Positions 45,389-55,487 of a stretch of 64,000 bases of DNA are shown in pieces. Under the pieces are notes generated by a model. The model saw only the letters and a program-made list of their open reading frames with translations. It was not told the origin of the DNA and made no database searches. Origin of the DNA: Secundilactobacillus angelensis (GTDB taxonomy: Bacteria > Bacillota > Bacilli > Lactobacillales > Lactobacillaceae); assembly GCF_012641075.1 (NCBI RefSeq), contig NZ_JAAXLJ010000005.1, forward strand, positions 1-64,000. Reading direction: 5' to 3'. Within the stretch, counting starts at the first letter, position 1. Each line of letters begins with the position of its first letter. A program made the position numbers and the translations under genes.

Positions 45389-45996
45389 TCTTACTCGATT
45401 AATATTCCACCCTAAATTATACCTTATTATAGTACGTTTGCGTCAATTAATCAGTTTTTCGGATTAATTTGGTTCACCATTTTTTTTAAAAAAAACAAAA
45501 AAAGTGGGAGACTCGAAGTATTGAATTAACGGGGCTTTCAAGCCATAATAAGACTGTATTAAAGGTGCTCTTGCTTAAGTTTGTTGATGGCTAACGACCT
45601 GGAAATTAGCTTGGGAATCTTAATACAAGGGTTAAACATGACGACATACTTGTATTTTAAATAGAAAACCGGGTGGCTTTGGGAGTTATTTTTTACAGTG
45701 AAGGTTGATATTGGAGAGAATATTGGTCCGAATGCAACTGCGAAAACCATCAGTTTAACTTTAAAATGTTGAGTGTCGTAATGAGTTGTGTTTGTCGCCG
45801 CGTGGGGGCGTGGTGGCAAGATGCAGCGTTAGATAAAAGTGTTTGGTGACGACGAGTCATTTAAACACCAGTTTTACCAGCGATAATGATTACTGTCGAC
45901 ACTGCTGACTCCCCGTCTGAGTGCCGGCTTCGAATGAATATCGCAATAAGCCAACTTTACTTCGCGTTCCCCAACAACAGTAAGGTTTTACAAAAA
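45389..45996. other. 600-bp gene-free stretch
   Basis: The Mga-like gene's promoter should lie at its left end. One minus-strand frame (45559-45819) has no ribosome site and no recognisable features. Plus-strand reading from about 45580 gives two short open pieces broken by a stop, which could be remains of a gene, but I recognise nothing. Confidence 0.4.
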
Positions 45997-46041
45997 TAAC
46001 AGGTTATCAGCGTGTAGGGATGCTGGTAACCTGTTTTTTTG
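45997..46041. terminator. bidirectional terminator beside serA
   Basis: AACAGGTTATCAGC pairs with GCTGGTAACCTGTT, flanked by A and T runs. It ends serC-serA transcription. Confidence 0.9.
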
Positions 46042-46043
46042 GA

Positions 46044-47207
46044 TTATTTTCGGAGTAACCGGACGCGATAAACGGCGTCAATGGCGCTCAATTGGTCGAG
46101 AATGACCGCGTCTTGTTTTTGCAAATGGTTCACATCAATAATGGTATACGCAACCTTATCCTTAGCGGCGTTACTCATGTTTTCAATGTTAATGTTAGCG
46201 TTTGCCAAGATTGTGGCAATTTGGCCGACCATGTTAGGGATGTTTTGATGCATCACAGTGATTCGGTATGGTGTGCCAAATGGAATTTGTAAATTCGGCA
46301 AGTTCACGCTGTTCTGAACGTTACCAGTTTCCAAAAAATTCATGATGGTTTCGGCACCTTGAACGGCACCGTTAGTTTCGGCTTCGCCCGTAGAGCCACC
46401 AATATGGGGTGTGATTACAACGTCTTTGCGGTTAAGAATTTCGTCGCTACCGAAATCTGTAAAGTAGCATTTAGCATGGCCACTGTCTAGGGCTTTAAGC
46501 ATCTCCGTGTTATTGACGATGCCACCACGCGCAAAGTTAAAGACAGTGACGCCGTCTTTCATTGCAGCAAAGGCCTTGGCACCAATCATCCCGGTCGTTT
46601 CCTCATTCTTAGGGACATGGACGGTTACGTAGTCAGCATTTTTAAGGGCAGTGGCCAAGGTTTTCGCCCGTTTAATATCAGTGGAGATTCGCCATGCGGC
46701 ATCCGATGATAGATAGGGGTCGTAGGCGATAACTTTCATACCTAACTGGCTTGCTGCATTGGCGACTAGTGATCCAACGTGGCCCACTCCAATAACGGCC
46801 AACGTTTTGCCCAATAGCTCTTGACCACTGAACTTAGTCTTATCATGTTCGGTGCGCTTGGAAATATCAGCACCGCTATTGTGAGCGGCGTAATCAGCAG
46901 CAGCGAACAGGTTTCTGGATGCGGCAACCAACATAGCGACCATCAATTCCTTCACCGCATTGGCGTTGCTACCAGGAGTGGTGAAAACAGCGGTGCCATT
47001 GGCGGTGGCTTTGTCGATGGGCACGTTATTAAATCCCGCACCAGCCCTAACGATGACCTTTAAACTTTTGGGCAGCTCTAGTTCGTGAAGGTTCACTGAA
47101 CGGATGAGATACGCATCCGCGTCATCGGTTTGGTTGATTTGGTATTGATTGGTAAGTCGATCTAGACCTGCTTTAGCAATTGCGTTGTACGTTTTAACCT
47201 GATACAT
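46044..47207 (-). CDS. serA: D-3-phosphoglycerate dehydrogenase
   Basis: The 387-residue enzyme starts serine synthesis by oxidising 3-phosphoglycerate. The substrate domain has VIVRAGAGFNNVPID; NAD binding is AVIGVGHVGSLVANA; catalytic Arg is in FNFARGGIVN and His in VITPHIGGST. A C-terminal ACT domain (about 315-387: YRITVMHQNIPNMVGQIATI) may bind serine. It lies 12 nt after serC in one operon controlled by a serine leader peptide. Confidence 0.96.
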   Translation of the reverse strand: MYQVKTYNAIAKAGLDRLTNQYQINQTDDADAYLIRSVNLHELELPKSLKVIVRAGAGFNNVPIDKATANGTAVFTTPGSNANAVKELMVAMLVAASRNLFAAADYAAHNSGADISKRTEHDKTKFSGQELLGKTLAVIGVGHVGSLVANAASQLGMKVIAYDPYLSSDAAWRISTDIKRAKTLATALKNADYVTVHVPKNEETTGMIGAKAFAAMKDGVTVFNFARGGIVNNTEMLKALDSGHAKCYFTDFGSDEILNRKDVVITPHIGGSTGEAETNGAVQGAETIMNFLETGNVQNSVNLPNLQIPFGTPYRITVMHQNIPNMVGQIATILANANINIENMSNAAKDKVAYTIIDVNHLQKQDAVILDQLSAIDAVYRVRLLRK

Positions 47208-47219
47208 AAAGATAACCTC

Positions 47220-48296
47220 CTACAAGTTCTTTTCAAAGTGATAGAGTTCGTTAACCAGTGCTTGAACACCTTCAAACGGCATGGCGTTGTACAGACTGGC
47301 CCTTAAGCCACCAACGCTACGGTGCCCCTTCAAGTTCAACAGTCCGTGAGCCGTTAGATCATCAATGGCTGCTTGATCGATTTTGGAATCGTCAGTCATG
47401 AACGGTACGTTAGTTAAAGAACGATCCGCTGGCTTCACTGGATTACTGAAGAGTTTTGATTGATCTAAAAAGTCATAGAGCAGGCTAGACTTCTTTTTGT
47501 TGAGGGCTTCCATCGCTTCGATACCACCAATTTCTTTTAGCCATTTTAGCGTTAAGCCGGTTGCGTAAATATTGAATACTGGTGGCGTGTTTGGCATCGA
47601 GTTCTTTTTAGCGAAGAGTTGGTAGTTAAAGACACTAGGAATATGGTCAACCTTTTTTATCAACGATTTTTTAACGATGACCAGGGTCACACCTGCAGGA
47701 CCCAAGTTCTTTTGAACCCCGGCAAAAATTAAATCGAAGTCAGTGACGTTATAGTGTTGTGCCATAATGTTCGAGGACATGTCAGCTACCAACGGTGTAC
47801 CATTGGTTTGGGGTAAGTCGTGGTAGGCAGTGCCTTCAATCGTATTGTTAGTACAAATATGCAAATAATCGTAAGTATCAACGGGAAGCGTTGATGTCCG
47901 GGCTGGCAGCCGGTCATAATGGGTGCCCTTGGTTGACGCTAACGTATCAACTTGATAGCCAAGGTTAGCAGCCTCTTCACCGGCTTTAGCTGCCCAGTGA
48001 CCAGAATCCAGTAGGGCGATTCGATGATGTTTTGTGGCTAAATTCATAGGTACTGCGGCAAATTGTCCTGTACCGCCGCCCTGAAAGAACAACACTTCGT
48101 AGTCATCTGGAATCCCCATGAGATCACGTAGATCCTGTTGAGCAGTGTTGATGATATCATCGAAAAGTGCGGAACGGTGGGTAATTTCCATAATACTCAT
48201 TCCTGTTCCACGCAACGACGGGAGTTCGGTTTGAATTTGGTTGATGACTTGGTCTGGTAACGTTGCTGGACCAGCGGCAAAATTATAAACTGTCAT
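47220..48296 (-). CDS. serC: phosphoserine aminotransferase
   Basis: The 358-residue PLP enzyme converts phosphohydroxypyruvate to phosphoserine. Motifs are VYNFAAGPATLPDQV at the N-terminus, FFQGGGTGQFAAVPMN, and GVQKNLGPAGVTLV with the PLP Lys. SVGGLRASLYNAMP near the C-terminus is typical. ATG 48296 follows GGAGG; the longer frame overlaps the attenuator. First gene of the serC-serA operon. No serB is seen. Confidence 0.97.
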   Translation of the reverse strand: MTVYNFAAGPATLPDQVINQIQTELPSLRGTGMSIMEITHRSALFDDIINTAQQDLRDLMGIPDDYEVLFFQGGGTGQFAAVPMNLATKHHRIALLDSGHWAAKAGEEAANLGYQVDTLASTKGTHYDRLPARTSTLPVDTYDYLHICTNNTIEGTAYHDLPQTNGTPLVADMSSNIMAQHYNVTDFDLIFAGVQKNLGPAGVTLVIVKKSLIKKVDHIPSVFNYQLFAKKNSMPNTPPVFNIYATGLTLKWLKEIGGIEAMEALNKKKSSLLYDFLDQSKLFSNPVKPADRSLTNVPFMTDDSKIDQAAIDDLTAHGLLNLKGHRSVGGLRASLYNAMPFEGVQALVNELYHFEKNL

Positions 48297-48316
48297 GAGA
48301 TATTCCTCCAAATAAA

Positions 48317-48444
48317 TTAAAATAAAAACCCTCACAGCGGACACTGTGAGGGTGGTTGATTACAGATATTACGGCCTCACAGTTGAATTAAAATTCATCT
48401 GTGTAGGACCAATGAGTGCACATGAAGAGCGGTCTACGCAGATG
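48317..48444 (-). promoter_or_regulatory. transcription attenuator behind the serine leader peptide
   Basis: Reading the minus strand: segment 1 CATCTGCGTAGACC (48431-48444), 2 GGTCCTACACAGATG (48396-48410), 3 ACTGTGAGG (48375-48383), 4 CCTCACAGT (48343-48351), 5 CGCTGTGAGGG (48329-48339). 1:2, 2:3, 3:4 (9 bp perfect) and 4:5 pair in turn; 4:5 plus TTTTTATTTT is the terminator. Stalling on Ser codons frees segment 1, so 1:2 and 3:4 form and transcription continues. Confidence 0.82.
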
Positions 48445-48496
48445 TGACTGTAGACCAGGAGGATGATACTGTTTGCATGTTATTTAGCTTGTTCAT
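48434..48496 (-). CDS. serine leader peptide
   Basis: A 20-residue frame starts at ATG 48496 behind GGGAGG, spaced normally. It contains SSSWS at positions 11-15 and a further Ser at 19, then TAG. The stop lies within segment 1 of the attenuator ahead of serC-serA. This is a classical layout for ribosome-mediated attenuation by charged tRNA-Ser. Confidence 0.82.
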   Translation of the reverse strand: MNKLNNMQTVSSSWSTVTSA

Positions 48497-48733
48497 ATCA
48501 ATAACCTCCCTTTCTTTAATTAAAATTTAACAGAAGGGAAAAGACTTGTCAACGAAAATATTAATATTATTAGCCTCTTAAATGGAATGGAAACGGTTCC
48601 TGCTAATAATGGGCAATATTAAGAGTGATGAAATTTAATTAAGGTTGGAATTGTATGAGGATTGTTGATACTATAAAATCATTGGTAATCGCTTCAATAA
48701 GAACATAAATAGTGAGAAATGGGGACACAAAGT

Positions 48734-49345
48734 ATGACTGAATTTTATTTCATCCGCCATGGGCAGACCGAAGCTAACGCACTTGGTCTCAAGCAGGGGA
48801 CGATCAATTCCGATATCACCTTTTTAAATGAAAATGGAAAAAAGCAGGCCAAGCATCTACACGATCATTTTGACCTGAAATTTGCCGATCAGTTGCTTAT
48901 CAGTCCCTTACACCGGACACAGGAGACCGCAGCGCTTCTGAATACCACGGCGAAACTTCCCACCGAAACGGATTCAAGATTACTTGAAATCTCATACGGC
49001 AAATGGGATGGCTTGAAGAATTTGGATCTGCAGACAAAATACCCTGATGTTTTTGATCCGGTACTACATGATGTTTTGCCAAGCTATACCAAGTATGCAA
49101 CTGACGGCGAAACTTTTGATCACGTGGTTGATCGGGTAACAGCTTTTATGACAGATTATGCAAATCGTTCGGCAAACGGGAAATTCATCGTTGTTACTCA
49201 TGGTTTTACGGTAAAAGCCGCCGCATTGGCAGCACTTCAGCCACAAGATGCAATGACGCTTCCTGAACCAGAAAATACCAGTGTGACCAAAATCAGTTTG
49301 ATTGATGGTCGATATTATCTTTGGTTTTATAATCGGTTGTACTGA
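48734..49345 (+). CDS. histidine phosphatase family protein
   Basis: The 203-residue protein has FIRHGQTEAN with the catalytic His near residue 8, LISPLHRTQETA with the second Arg, EISYGKWDG with the acid, and VTHGFTVK with the second His. It belongs to the phosphoglycerate-mutase-like phosphatases; substrate unknown. ATG 48734 gives the usual start for this family. An in-frame ATG at 48719 would add five residues. Confidence 0.85.
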   Translation: MTEFYFIRHGQTEANALGLKQGTINSDITFLNENGKKQAKHLHDHFDLKFADQLLISPLHRTQETAALLNTTAKLPTETDSRLLEISYGKWDGLKNLDLQTKYPDVFDPVLHDVLPSYTKYATDGETFDHVVDRVTAFMTDYANRSANGKFIVVTHGFTVKAAALAALQPQDAMTLPEPENTSVTKISLIDGRYYLWFYNRLY

Positions 49346-49357
49346 TGTGGCAAACTA

Positions 49358-49843
49358 TTAGAGTGCTTTAACCATATTATACCAGGTTTCACCGGCGTGG
49401 GTGGAAGCTGAAACACCTTCGTTAACGTAGCCATTACGCTCGTAGAAGGGAACTAACTTTTCCAGACAGGTGAGGGTGATAGCGTCACGATTCTGGGTGC
49501 GCGCAACTTTAGCTAGTTCACTGAGTAGTTTACTGCCGAGTCCTTGCTTGCGTGCGGTGGTAGATACTGCCAGACTTAAAACTGTTTGGTAACGGTCTGT
49601 TGGCTGATTAGCTTCAAGGTGATCGTACAGGGCATCATCGATGTAACGCTGATTAGAAGCTGGTCCCACAATATAGCCTAAAACTTGGTGGTTATCAGTG
49701 GCAACGATAAAAGTGTCACTGATGCGCTTGATACGTTCTGCCATACTCATTCGTGTAGCGACTTCGTCAGGAGTAAAGCCTTGATTTTCAATAATCATGA
49801 TTGCGTCAAGTTGGTCTGCCTGGGCTGGTTGGAAAGTTATCAT
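49358..49843 (-). CDS. GNAT family N-acetyltransferase
   Basis: The 161-residue protein has the acetyl-CoA pyrophosphate loop in STTARKQGLGSKLLSEL (Q/RxxGxG/A) at about residues 92-108, and the C-terminal FYERNGYV turn typical of GNAT enzymes. The acceptor substrate is unknown, with weak resemblance to arylalkylamine-type acetyltransferases. It is convergent with the phosphatase gene. Confidence 0.88.
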   Translation of the reverse strand: MITFQPAQADQLDAIMIIENQGFTPDEVATRMSMAERIKRISDTFIVATDNHQVLGYIVGPASNQRYIDDALYDHLEANQPTDRYQTVLSLAVSTTARKQGLGSKLLSELAKVARTQNRDAITLTCLEKLVPFYERNGYVNEGVSASTHAGETWYNMVKAL

Positions 49844-49902
49844 GTGTTGCCTCCGGTTAAATTAGTCAAAACAATGTTTTCATTATAATCGGAGTTTTGA
49901 CA

Positions 49903-49939
49903 AAAAGAAAACACCTCAGCCAAATGGCCAAAGTGTTAA
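49903..49939 (-). terminator. terminator of the HTH-domain gene
   Basis: AACACTTTGGCC pairs with GGCTGAGGTGTT (two wobbles), then TTCTTTTTG on the minus strand. Confidence 0.8.
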
Positions 49940-49945
49940 GTTCAA

Positions 49946-50575
49946 CTAATTAGCGTAAAGCCAAACTCTCATAGTGAGTAAATAACCTTCAACTAACGGC
50001 ATATCTTTTTTGTCGGGTAGGTTATTTTCTAATACTTCAATTGTTTTTTGGGACCATGGATGCAATTTCTTTTCGTTGGAGATTAATGCCAATTGACCGG
50101 GTGTGAATAGTTCTGCCAGTCCAAGACGCTTCACTCTACCAAAACGGTACCGCATTGCTAATGTCCAAAGATAATCGTAAATAGATTGTTGGGCAGTAAG
50201 ATCTAACGGTGTTGTTTTAGTTAATTCATTTAATCGATCTGTTAATTGCTTTTCCAATTGTGAGTCAGAAATTGGAAAGGCCGTGACCAATTGGCCAGGT
50301 TTTGAAAGTGATTTTAAGAGATCCAAGGTTGCTCGGAATAAATAATTTTCCTGACCGTAAACGGCTACTTGCTGATCAACTGAAGGATCGACAACTAAAC
50401 TGTAATGCGCCAGAAAGTCAGTTACCCAATTGAGGTCGTGACGAATAGTATCTGAATCGACATTTAAGATTTGAGTTAGCTCGGATAGCGGTACGTGTTT
50501 CGGCGCGTGGGTCACTAGTAAAAGGGTTAAATGAGTGAGTCGCTCAGTAGCTTGTGGGTCTTGATTTTTAATCAT
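49946..50575 (-). CDS. HTH-domain protein, possible transcriptional regulator
   Basis: The 209-residue protein has a helix-turn-helix-like stretch at about residues 25-50 (VPLSELTQILNVDSDTIRHD), resembling the DeoR or BglG/Mga N-terminal fold. The remaining helical region (PLDLTAQQSIYDYLW) is not recognised. ATG 50575 follows GGAGGG; the frame extends to 50608 but without a site. It lies alone, 227 bp downstream of carB on the same strand order. Confidence 0.6.
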   Translation of the reverse strand: MIKNQDPQATERLTHLTLLLVTHAPKHVPLSELTQILNVDSDTIRHDLNWVTDFLAHYSLVVDPSVDQQVAVYGQENYLFRATLDLLKSLSKPGQLVTAFPISDSQLEKQLTDRLNELTKTTPLDLTAQQSIYDYLWTLAMRYRFGRVKRLGLAELFTPGQLALISNEKKLHPWSQKTIEVLENNLPDKKDMPLVEGYLLTMRVWLYAN

Positions 50576-50752
50576 TTTCAATCCCTCCTTGATAACAAGT
50601 AGTTTCAATTCTATGCCTTTATAGTTTAATCATCGCAGGTTAAAAGCCCCGTGTCAATCATAAAGTAAACGGTTTCATCAAATTCTTGATAACGAACTGC
50701 TTACAATTCGATTATTTCAAATAGAACTGTTTTTCAGCATATTCTAAACAGC

Positions 50753-50789
50753 AAAACGCCCTCAGCATTTATTGTTGGGGGCGTTAGTT
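50753..50789 (-). terminator. carAB terminator
   Basis: AACGCCC and GGGCGTT pair around a looser middle stem; TTTTGC follows on the minus strand. Confidence 0.75.
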
Positions 50790-50801
50790 TAGTTAAAATT
50801 T

Positions 50802-53800
50802 TTATCCTGCTTGCTTAGCGCTCGTTTGCTTGACCAGTGCAGCAACGGTGTCAGCTGCGGTAAACAAGGTGACCTCGTGGCTCAAAGCGCGCGTTGTCAA
50901 TTGTTTAGCCAAATCACTTTCATCTTCCGTTGCCAGAACAAAAGCGAGATTGTCTGGCCATTCTTGATCCAATTGGTAAACTTGGTGCGGATATCCACCA
51001 GCGTCGAGGGCGGTCATTAAATCAATGTTTTTGGCGTCATACGGTGTGACCAGAATTGGACCAGTTTTATCGCTGTCGAAGTCGTAGCTGTCAAAGAGGG
51101 CTTTATGCAGTGCTTCTGACAGTGTTTTACCGTGGCCAAGGTCTTCACCAGTTGACTTCATTTCTGGGCTAAGTGCGGTTGGTGCGCCCGGTAATTTGGC
51201 GAATGAGAAGACCGGTGCCTTTACATATACACTATCTGGTTCAGGATACATGCCTGGCTGCAGGTCGATTTCGTCGAATGACTTGCCAATAATGAGTTGG
51301 GTAGCCAACTGTGCCAAATGCATGTGCGTAATTTTACTCATAAACGGTACGGTTCTTGAAGCCCGTGGGTTCACTTCAATCACGTAGACCTGATCGGCAA
51401 CGATAAACTGAATGTTCATCATCCCGATACAATGCACAGATTCACCAATCTTAGTTGCAATTTGAACGATTTCAGCCTTTTGAACGTCAGTTAAAGTCTG
51501 TGGTGGATACATGGCGATAGAATCACCTGAGTGCACACCGGCACCTTCTAAGTGTTCCATAATACCAGGAATAAAGACTTGGTTGCCATCACTGAGGATA
51601 TCGACTTCACATTCAGTTCCCTTGATGTACTTGTCAATCAAGATTGGTTCGCCATGGCTGTGTTTCAAGGCAGGTACCAGATAATCATTGAGTTCATCTT
51701 GATCGTGCACGATTGCCATTCCTTTACCACCAAGAACAAAACTTGGCCGTACTAAAACGGGGTAACCTAATTTTGTAGCGATTTCGTGAGCACCAGGAAT
51801 GTCAGTTGCGGTATCACCAGCTGGATGAGCAATCCCTTGGTCGATCAGAAGATCCTCAAATTCGTGTCGGTTTTCAGTCTGTTCAATACCAGCCATGTTT
51901 GTGCCGAGAATTTTAACCCCACGGTCTGTGAGTTGTTGGGTTAAATTAATGGCAGTTTGGCCACCGAACTGAACAATTACGCCAATTGGTTTTTCTAAGT
52001 TGACGATGTTCATGACTGAGTCGATGGTGAGCGGTTCAAAGTATAATTTATCAGAAATCGAAAAATCCGTGGAAACCGTTTCTGGATTGTTGTTAATGAT
52101 AATGGCGTTGTAACCTGCTGATTGCAGGGCCTTAACGGAGTGGACAGTGGTGTAGTCAAATTCAACACCTTGGCCGATTCTGATGGGGCCGGCACCCAGA
52201 ACAATCACACTGTTTCCGAGAGGCTGACTTTCGTTTTCAGTGCCCACAGTACTGTAAAAGTAGGGGGTGAAACTCTCAAATTCAGCAGCGCAGGTGTCCA
52301 CCATTTTATAAACCAAATGCTGATCAGCCATGGCGTGAAGCTTGGCTAGTGCTGAATCGGTTACATCAGTCACAGCTTTAATCATATCATCATCAAAACC
52401 CAATTTTTGAGCTTTTAAAACCGTCTCGGCGGTTAGCATGGTCGTTGTGAGTTCCTTTTGCATGTCGATAATATTCATTAATTTTGCCAAGAAGAACATA
52501 TCGATCTTGGTTGATTCATGCAATTGCTTGATGGTTGCACCTTTGCCAATGGCAGCAAAGATTTCAAACAACCGAATGTCGGTTGGCGTTTTGATTGTTT
52601 CCAGGAGTTCGGCCAATGACTTGTCTTTGGCATCGTCTGGTAAGAGACTGGCTTGCATCTGGGAATCCAATTCAAGAGATTGGACAGCTTTTAGGAGTGA
52701 TTCTTCGATGTTGCTACCAATCGCCATCACTTCACCAGTGGCTTTCATTTGCGTACCAAGTTTACGATCCGCGTGGTAAAACTTGTCAAAGGCAAAGCGG
52801 GGGATTTTAGCGACAACGTAATCAAGCGCTGGCTCGAACATTGCGTAGGTCGTCTGCGTGATGGGGTTGATAATCTCGTCAAGATTAAGACCCACTGCAA
52901 TTTTGGCCGCAATCTTGGCAATGGGGTAGCCAGTAGCTTTGGAAGCCAAGGCTGACGAACGACTGACACGTGGATTAACTTCAATGACGTAGTAGTGTTC
53001 ACTATAAGGATCCTGGGCGAGCTGCACGTTGCAGCCCCCCTCGATTTTAAGGGCGTTAACGATGGTCAGAGATGCGTCCCGCAGACGTTGATACTCTTTG
53101 TCGTTCAACGTCTGAGTTGGCGTAAACACGATTGAGTCACCAGTGTGCACGCCGACGGGATCGAAGTTTTCCATACCAGCAACGATAATGGAAGAACCTT
53201 TGTGATCACGCATGACTTCGAATTCGATTTCCTTGTAGCCGGCGATGCTCTTTTCAACTAAGCATTCAGTTTCTGGCGACATGGTGAGACCACGATTTAA
53301 GACGGTCTTCATTTCGTCATCATTGTGAGCAAAACCGCCGCCAGTTCCACCCAGCGTATATGCTGGCCGGATGATTACTGGATAGCCGATTTCATGGGCA
53401 AAATCTAACCCAGTCTGAAGGTCATAAACCGTCTTCGAAGGCGGAATCGGCTGACTCAAGTCGTTCATTAAATCTTTAAAAGCTTCCCGGTCTTCAGCCT
53501 GGTTAATGGTATGCAAGTTAGTTCCCAGCAATTCAATTCCTAAATCTGCTAAGATGCCTTTTTTCGCAAGTTCCACGGCTAGATTCAACCCTGTTTGGCC
53601 ACCCAAAGTCGGTAGGATAGCATCGGGCTTTTCCTTCTTTAAAATGGCGGTAACGCTATCTATCGTCAGTGGCTCTAGGTAGACCTTATCGGCAATTTCG
53701 TCATCGGTCATGATCGTAGCAGGATTGGAATTGATCAGGACCGTGTCATAGCCTTCTTCTTTTAAACTTAAGCAGGCTTGGCTGCCGGCGTAGTCGAATT

Positions 53801-53873
53801 CAGCTGCTTGACCAATGACAATCGGGCCGGAGCCAATGATAACAATTTTATTTAAATCCGTTCTTTTAGGCAT
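50802..53873 (-). CDS. carB: carbamoyl-phosphate synthase large subunit
   Basis: The 1023-residue enzyme makes carbamoyl phosphate from bicarbonate, ammonia and two ATP. Two homologous ATP-grasp halves are visible: [20 protein letters not shown] at about residue 11 and [20 protein letters not shown] at about 555. ATP-binding loops are [12 protein letters not shown] and [11 protein letters not shown]. The C-terminal allosteric domain is short. Total length is nearer the arginine-specific CarB (about 1030) of Bacillus than the pyrimidine PyrAB (about 1070). It overlaps carA by 8 nt. Confidence 0.96.
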   Translation of the reverse strand: MPKRTDLNKIVIIGSGPIVIGQAAEFDYAGSQACLSLKEEGYDTVLINSNPATIMTDDEIADKVYLEPLTIDSVTAILKKEKPDAILPTLGGQTGLNLAVELAKKGILADLGIELLGTNLHTINQAEDREAFKDLMNDLSQPIPPSKTVYDLQTGLDFAHEIGYPVIIRPAYTLGGTGGGFAHNDDEMKTVLNRGLTMSPETECLVEKSIAGYKEIEFEVMRDHKGSSIIVAGMENFDPVGVHTGDSIVFTPTQTLNDKEYQRLRDASLTIVNALKIEGGCNVQLAQDPYSEHYYVIEVNPRVSRSSALASKATGYPIAKIAAKIAVGLNLDEIINPITQTTYAMFEPALDYVVAKIPRFAFDKFYHADRKLGTQMKATGEVMAIGSNIEESLLKAVQSLELDSQMQASLLPDDAKDKSLAELLETIKTPTDIRLFEIFAAIGKGATIKQLHESTKIDMFFLAKLMNIIDMQKELTTTMLTAETVLKAQKLGFDDDMIKAVTDVTDSALAKLHAMADQHLVYKMVDTCAAEFESFTPYFYSTVGTENESQPLGNSVIVLGAGPIRIGQGVEFDYTTVHSVKALQSAGYNAIIINNNPETVSTDFSISDKLYFEPLTIDSVMNIVNLEKPIGVIVQFGGQTAINLTQQLTDRGVKILGTNMAGIEQTENRHEFEDLLIDQGIAHPAGDTATDIPGAHEIATKLGYPVLVRPSFVLGGKGMAIVHDQDELNDYLVPALKHSHGEPILIDKYIKGTECEVDILSDGNQVFIPGIMEHLEGAGVHSGDSIAMYPPQTLTDVQKAEIVQIATKIGESVHCIGMMNIQFIVADQVYVIEVNPRASRTVPFMSKITHMHLAQLATQLIIGKSFDEIDLQPGMYPEPDSVYVKAPVFSFAKLPGAPTALSPEMKSTGEDLGHGKTLSEALHKALFDSYDFDSDKTGPILVTPYDAKNIDLMTALDAGGYPHQVYQLDQEWPDNLAFVLATEDESDLAKQLTTRALSHEVTLFTAADTVAALVKQTSAKQAG

Positions 53874-54936
53874 GCTGTACTCCCCCGTTCGTGTTCATTA
53901 AACCCATGAATTTACTGAATAGACGTGTCGCTTCGTGTGGTCCTGGTGCCGCCTCTGGATGATACTGAACAGAGAAGACCGGTTTACCTGGATAGCGCAG
54001 TCCTTCGCAAGTATGATCATTGATTTCAACAGCAGTGACTTCAAGGGGAGTTTCAGAAACGGAATCGATATCGACAGCGTACCCATGGTTTTGAGATGTG
54101 ATGATAACCTCATCCGTGAGTAGGTTTTTGACAGGGTGGTTGATGCCTCGGTGACCAAAGACCATTTTATAAGTGCGAGCGCCATTTGCCAGCGCCAAAA
54201 GCTGATGGCCTAAGCAAATACCAAACAGTGGGTAATGCTCTTGTAATTGACGGATGACGGGCAAAAAGTCGGTAAACTCTTCAGGGTCACCAGGACCGTT
54301 AGAGAGTAAGATACCATCAGGATTTAAAGCTTCAATTGACTCAAAAGTGGCCTCAGGAGTCACAACGGTAACGTTGGCACCAAAGTTTTTCAGGAATTCT
54401 ACGATATTGGCTTTAACACCAAAATCAACCAAGACAACGTGGTCAGGCTTCTCGTCCTCAGGGTGTGAGAAAGTGGCTGACTTAACGATCATGTCGACTG
54501 ATTGCGTCTTGTTAAAACTGCTGGTATCAAGTGGTTGATTGGTGAGACTAGCCTTCATAGTCCCGTGCTTTCTGATGATTTTGGTTAATTGACGGGTGTC
54601 AACACCTGCAATTCCTGGGACGTTTGACTTCTTTAAAAATTCATCTAAAGTCATGACGCTTTGATAATGAAAAACCGTCGATGCAAGTTCTTGCATAACA
54701 ACGGCTGATGCGGCAACCGTTGGCGATTGGTTCGCATGAAGCGAAATGCCGTAGTTACCGATTAATGGGTAAGTAAACGTGATAATCTGATTCGTATATG
54801 AAGGATCAGTAAGTGTTTCTTGATAGCCCACCATGCTGGTTGTGAAAACCAGTTCGCCCTTAATTTCTTTAGTTAAGTCACCCACGGCGGTGCCAACAAA
54901 TTGATCCCCATTTTCAAGCGTTAAATATTTTTTCAT
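53866..54936 (-). CDS. carA: carbamoyl-phosphate synthase small subunit
   Basis: The 356-residue glutaminase subunit supplies ammonia to CarB through a tunnel. The nucleophile Cys is in [14 protein letters not shown]; the His and Glu are in [12 protein letters not shown]. The N-terminal domain shows [22 protein letters not shown] 54936 follows GAGGAGG; the frame to 54954 is not needed. First gene of the operon. No PyrR attenuator or peptide leader is seen in its short 5' leader. Confidence 0.96.
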   Translation of the reverse strand: MKKYLTLENGDQFVGTAVGDLTKEIKGELVFTTSMVGYQETLTDPSYTNQIITFTYPLIGNYGISLHANQSPTVAASAVVMQELASTVFHYQSVMTLDEFLKKSNVPGIAGVDTRQLTKIIRKHGTMKASLTNQPLDTSSFNKTQSVDMIVKSATFSHPEDEKPDHVVLVDFGVKANIVEFLKNFGANVTVVTPEATFESIEALNPDGILLSNGPGDPEEFTDFLPVIRQLQEHYPLFGICLGHQLLALANGARTYKMVFGHRGINHPVKNLLTDEVIITSQNHGYAVDIDSVSETPLEVTAVEINDHTCEGLRYPGKPVFSVQYHPEAAPGPHEATRLFSKFMGLMNTNGGVQHA

Positions 54937-54992
54937 GTCTGATAGCCTCCTCAATTACCGCCTCGCTGGACGGAGTTAATTGCTTTTTGTAT

Positions 54993-55021
54993 AAGATAAG
55001 GTTTTTTTAGAAGAATGTCAA
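54993..55021 (-). promoter_or_regulatory. carAB promoter
   Basis: On the minus strand TTGACA, a 17-nt spacer and TATCTT. The leader to the carA ATG is only about 50 nt. Confidence 0.7.
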
Positions 55022-55422
55022 GGCGGAATATACATAAAAGCAGCCATTTTCAATTAAATATAAGCTATTTAGTTAAAATATGAATACTTATAGAGATAAA
55101 ATGCTACTATATTTTATGCATAACCTAAAACAGCGTACGATGACATATCTTGTTAAAACCCACGTACAAAAAGGTTTACAACAAACAATGGTAGAATCAG
55201 TAAGGCGTTAATCGAAAAGTGTTATGCAGAAAAATGAATATACAAAAGTTTTTTCTGAATATCTGCCTTCCACGGTAACGATCTTGCTAGATTTGAATTT
55301 GATTTTAAACTATATTTCCGAATAAAGCTAGTCAAATATCCATAATTAATTCGCTTTTAATCAGTTATTATAGATTAGCAGATGATTATATCTTGTATGA
55401 GATTGTAATTCACAAACAATTC
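55022..55422. other. 400-bp AT-rich gene-free stretch
   Basis: No gene seen. It lies between two minus-strand units. TTATGCATAAAAT and TATTCATA motifs at about 55079-55123 faintly resemble ArgR half-sites, but I cannot support an operator. Confidence 0.35.
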
Positions 55423-55466
55423 AAAATAAGGGTGGCTCACCATTGCTGGTGGGCCACCCTTATTTG
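55423..55466. terminator. terminator of the 76-residue protein gene
   Basis: AAATAAGGGTGGC and GCCACCCTTATTT form a 13-bp stem, continued by CACCA/TGGTG. Confidence 0.92.
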
Positions 55467-55487
55467 AACAAGTCTGCTGTTGATCAG

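Noticed and set aside
45559-45819. Minus-strand open frame of 86 codons in the gene-free stretch
   Set aside because: No ribosome site, no recognisable domain, and composition unlike neighbouring genes.
48317-48496. T-box for serine before serC
   Set aside because: No T-box sequence; the leader frame and stem series account for it.
54937-54992. PyrR attenuator or leader peptide for carAB
   Set aside because: The leader is only about 50 nt with no terminator hairpin and no frame with biased codons.
55079-55123. ArgR box upstream of carAB
   Set aside because: Only partial half-sites in very AT-rich DNA; not better than chance by eye.
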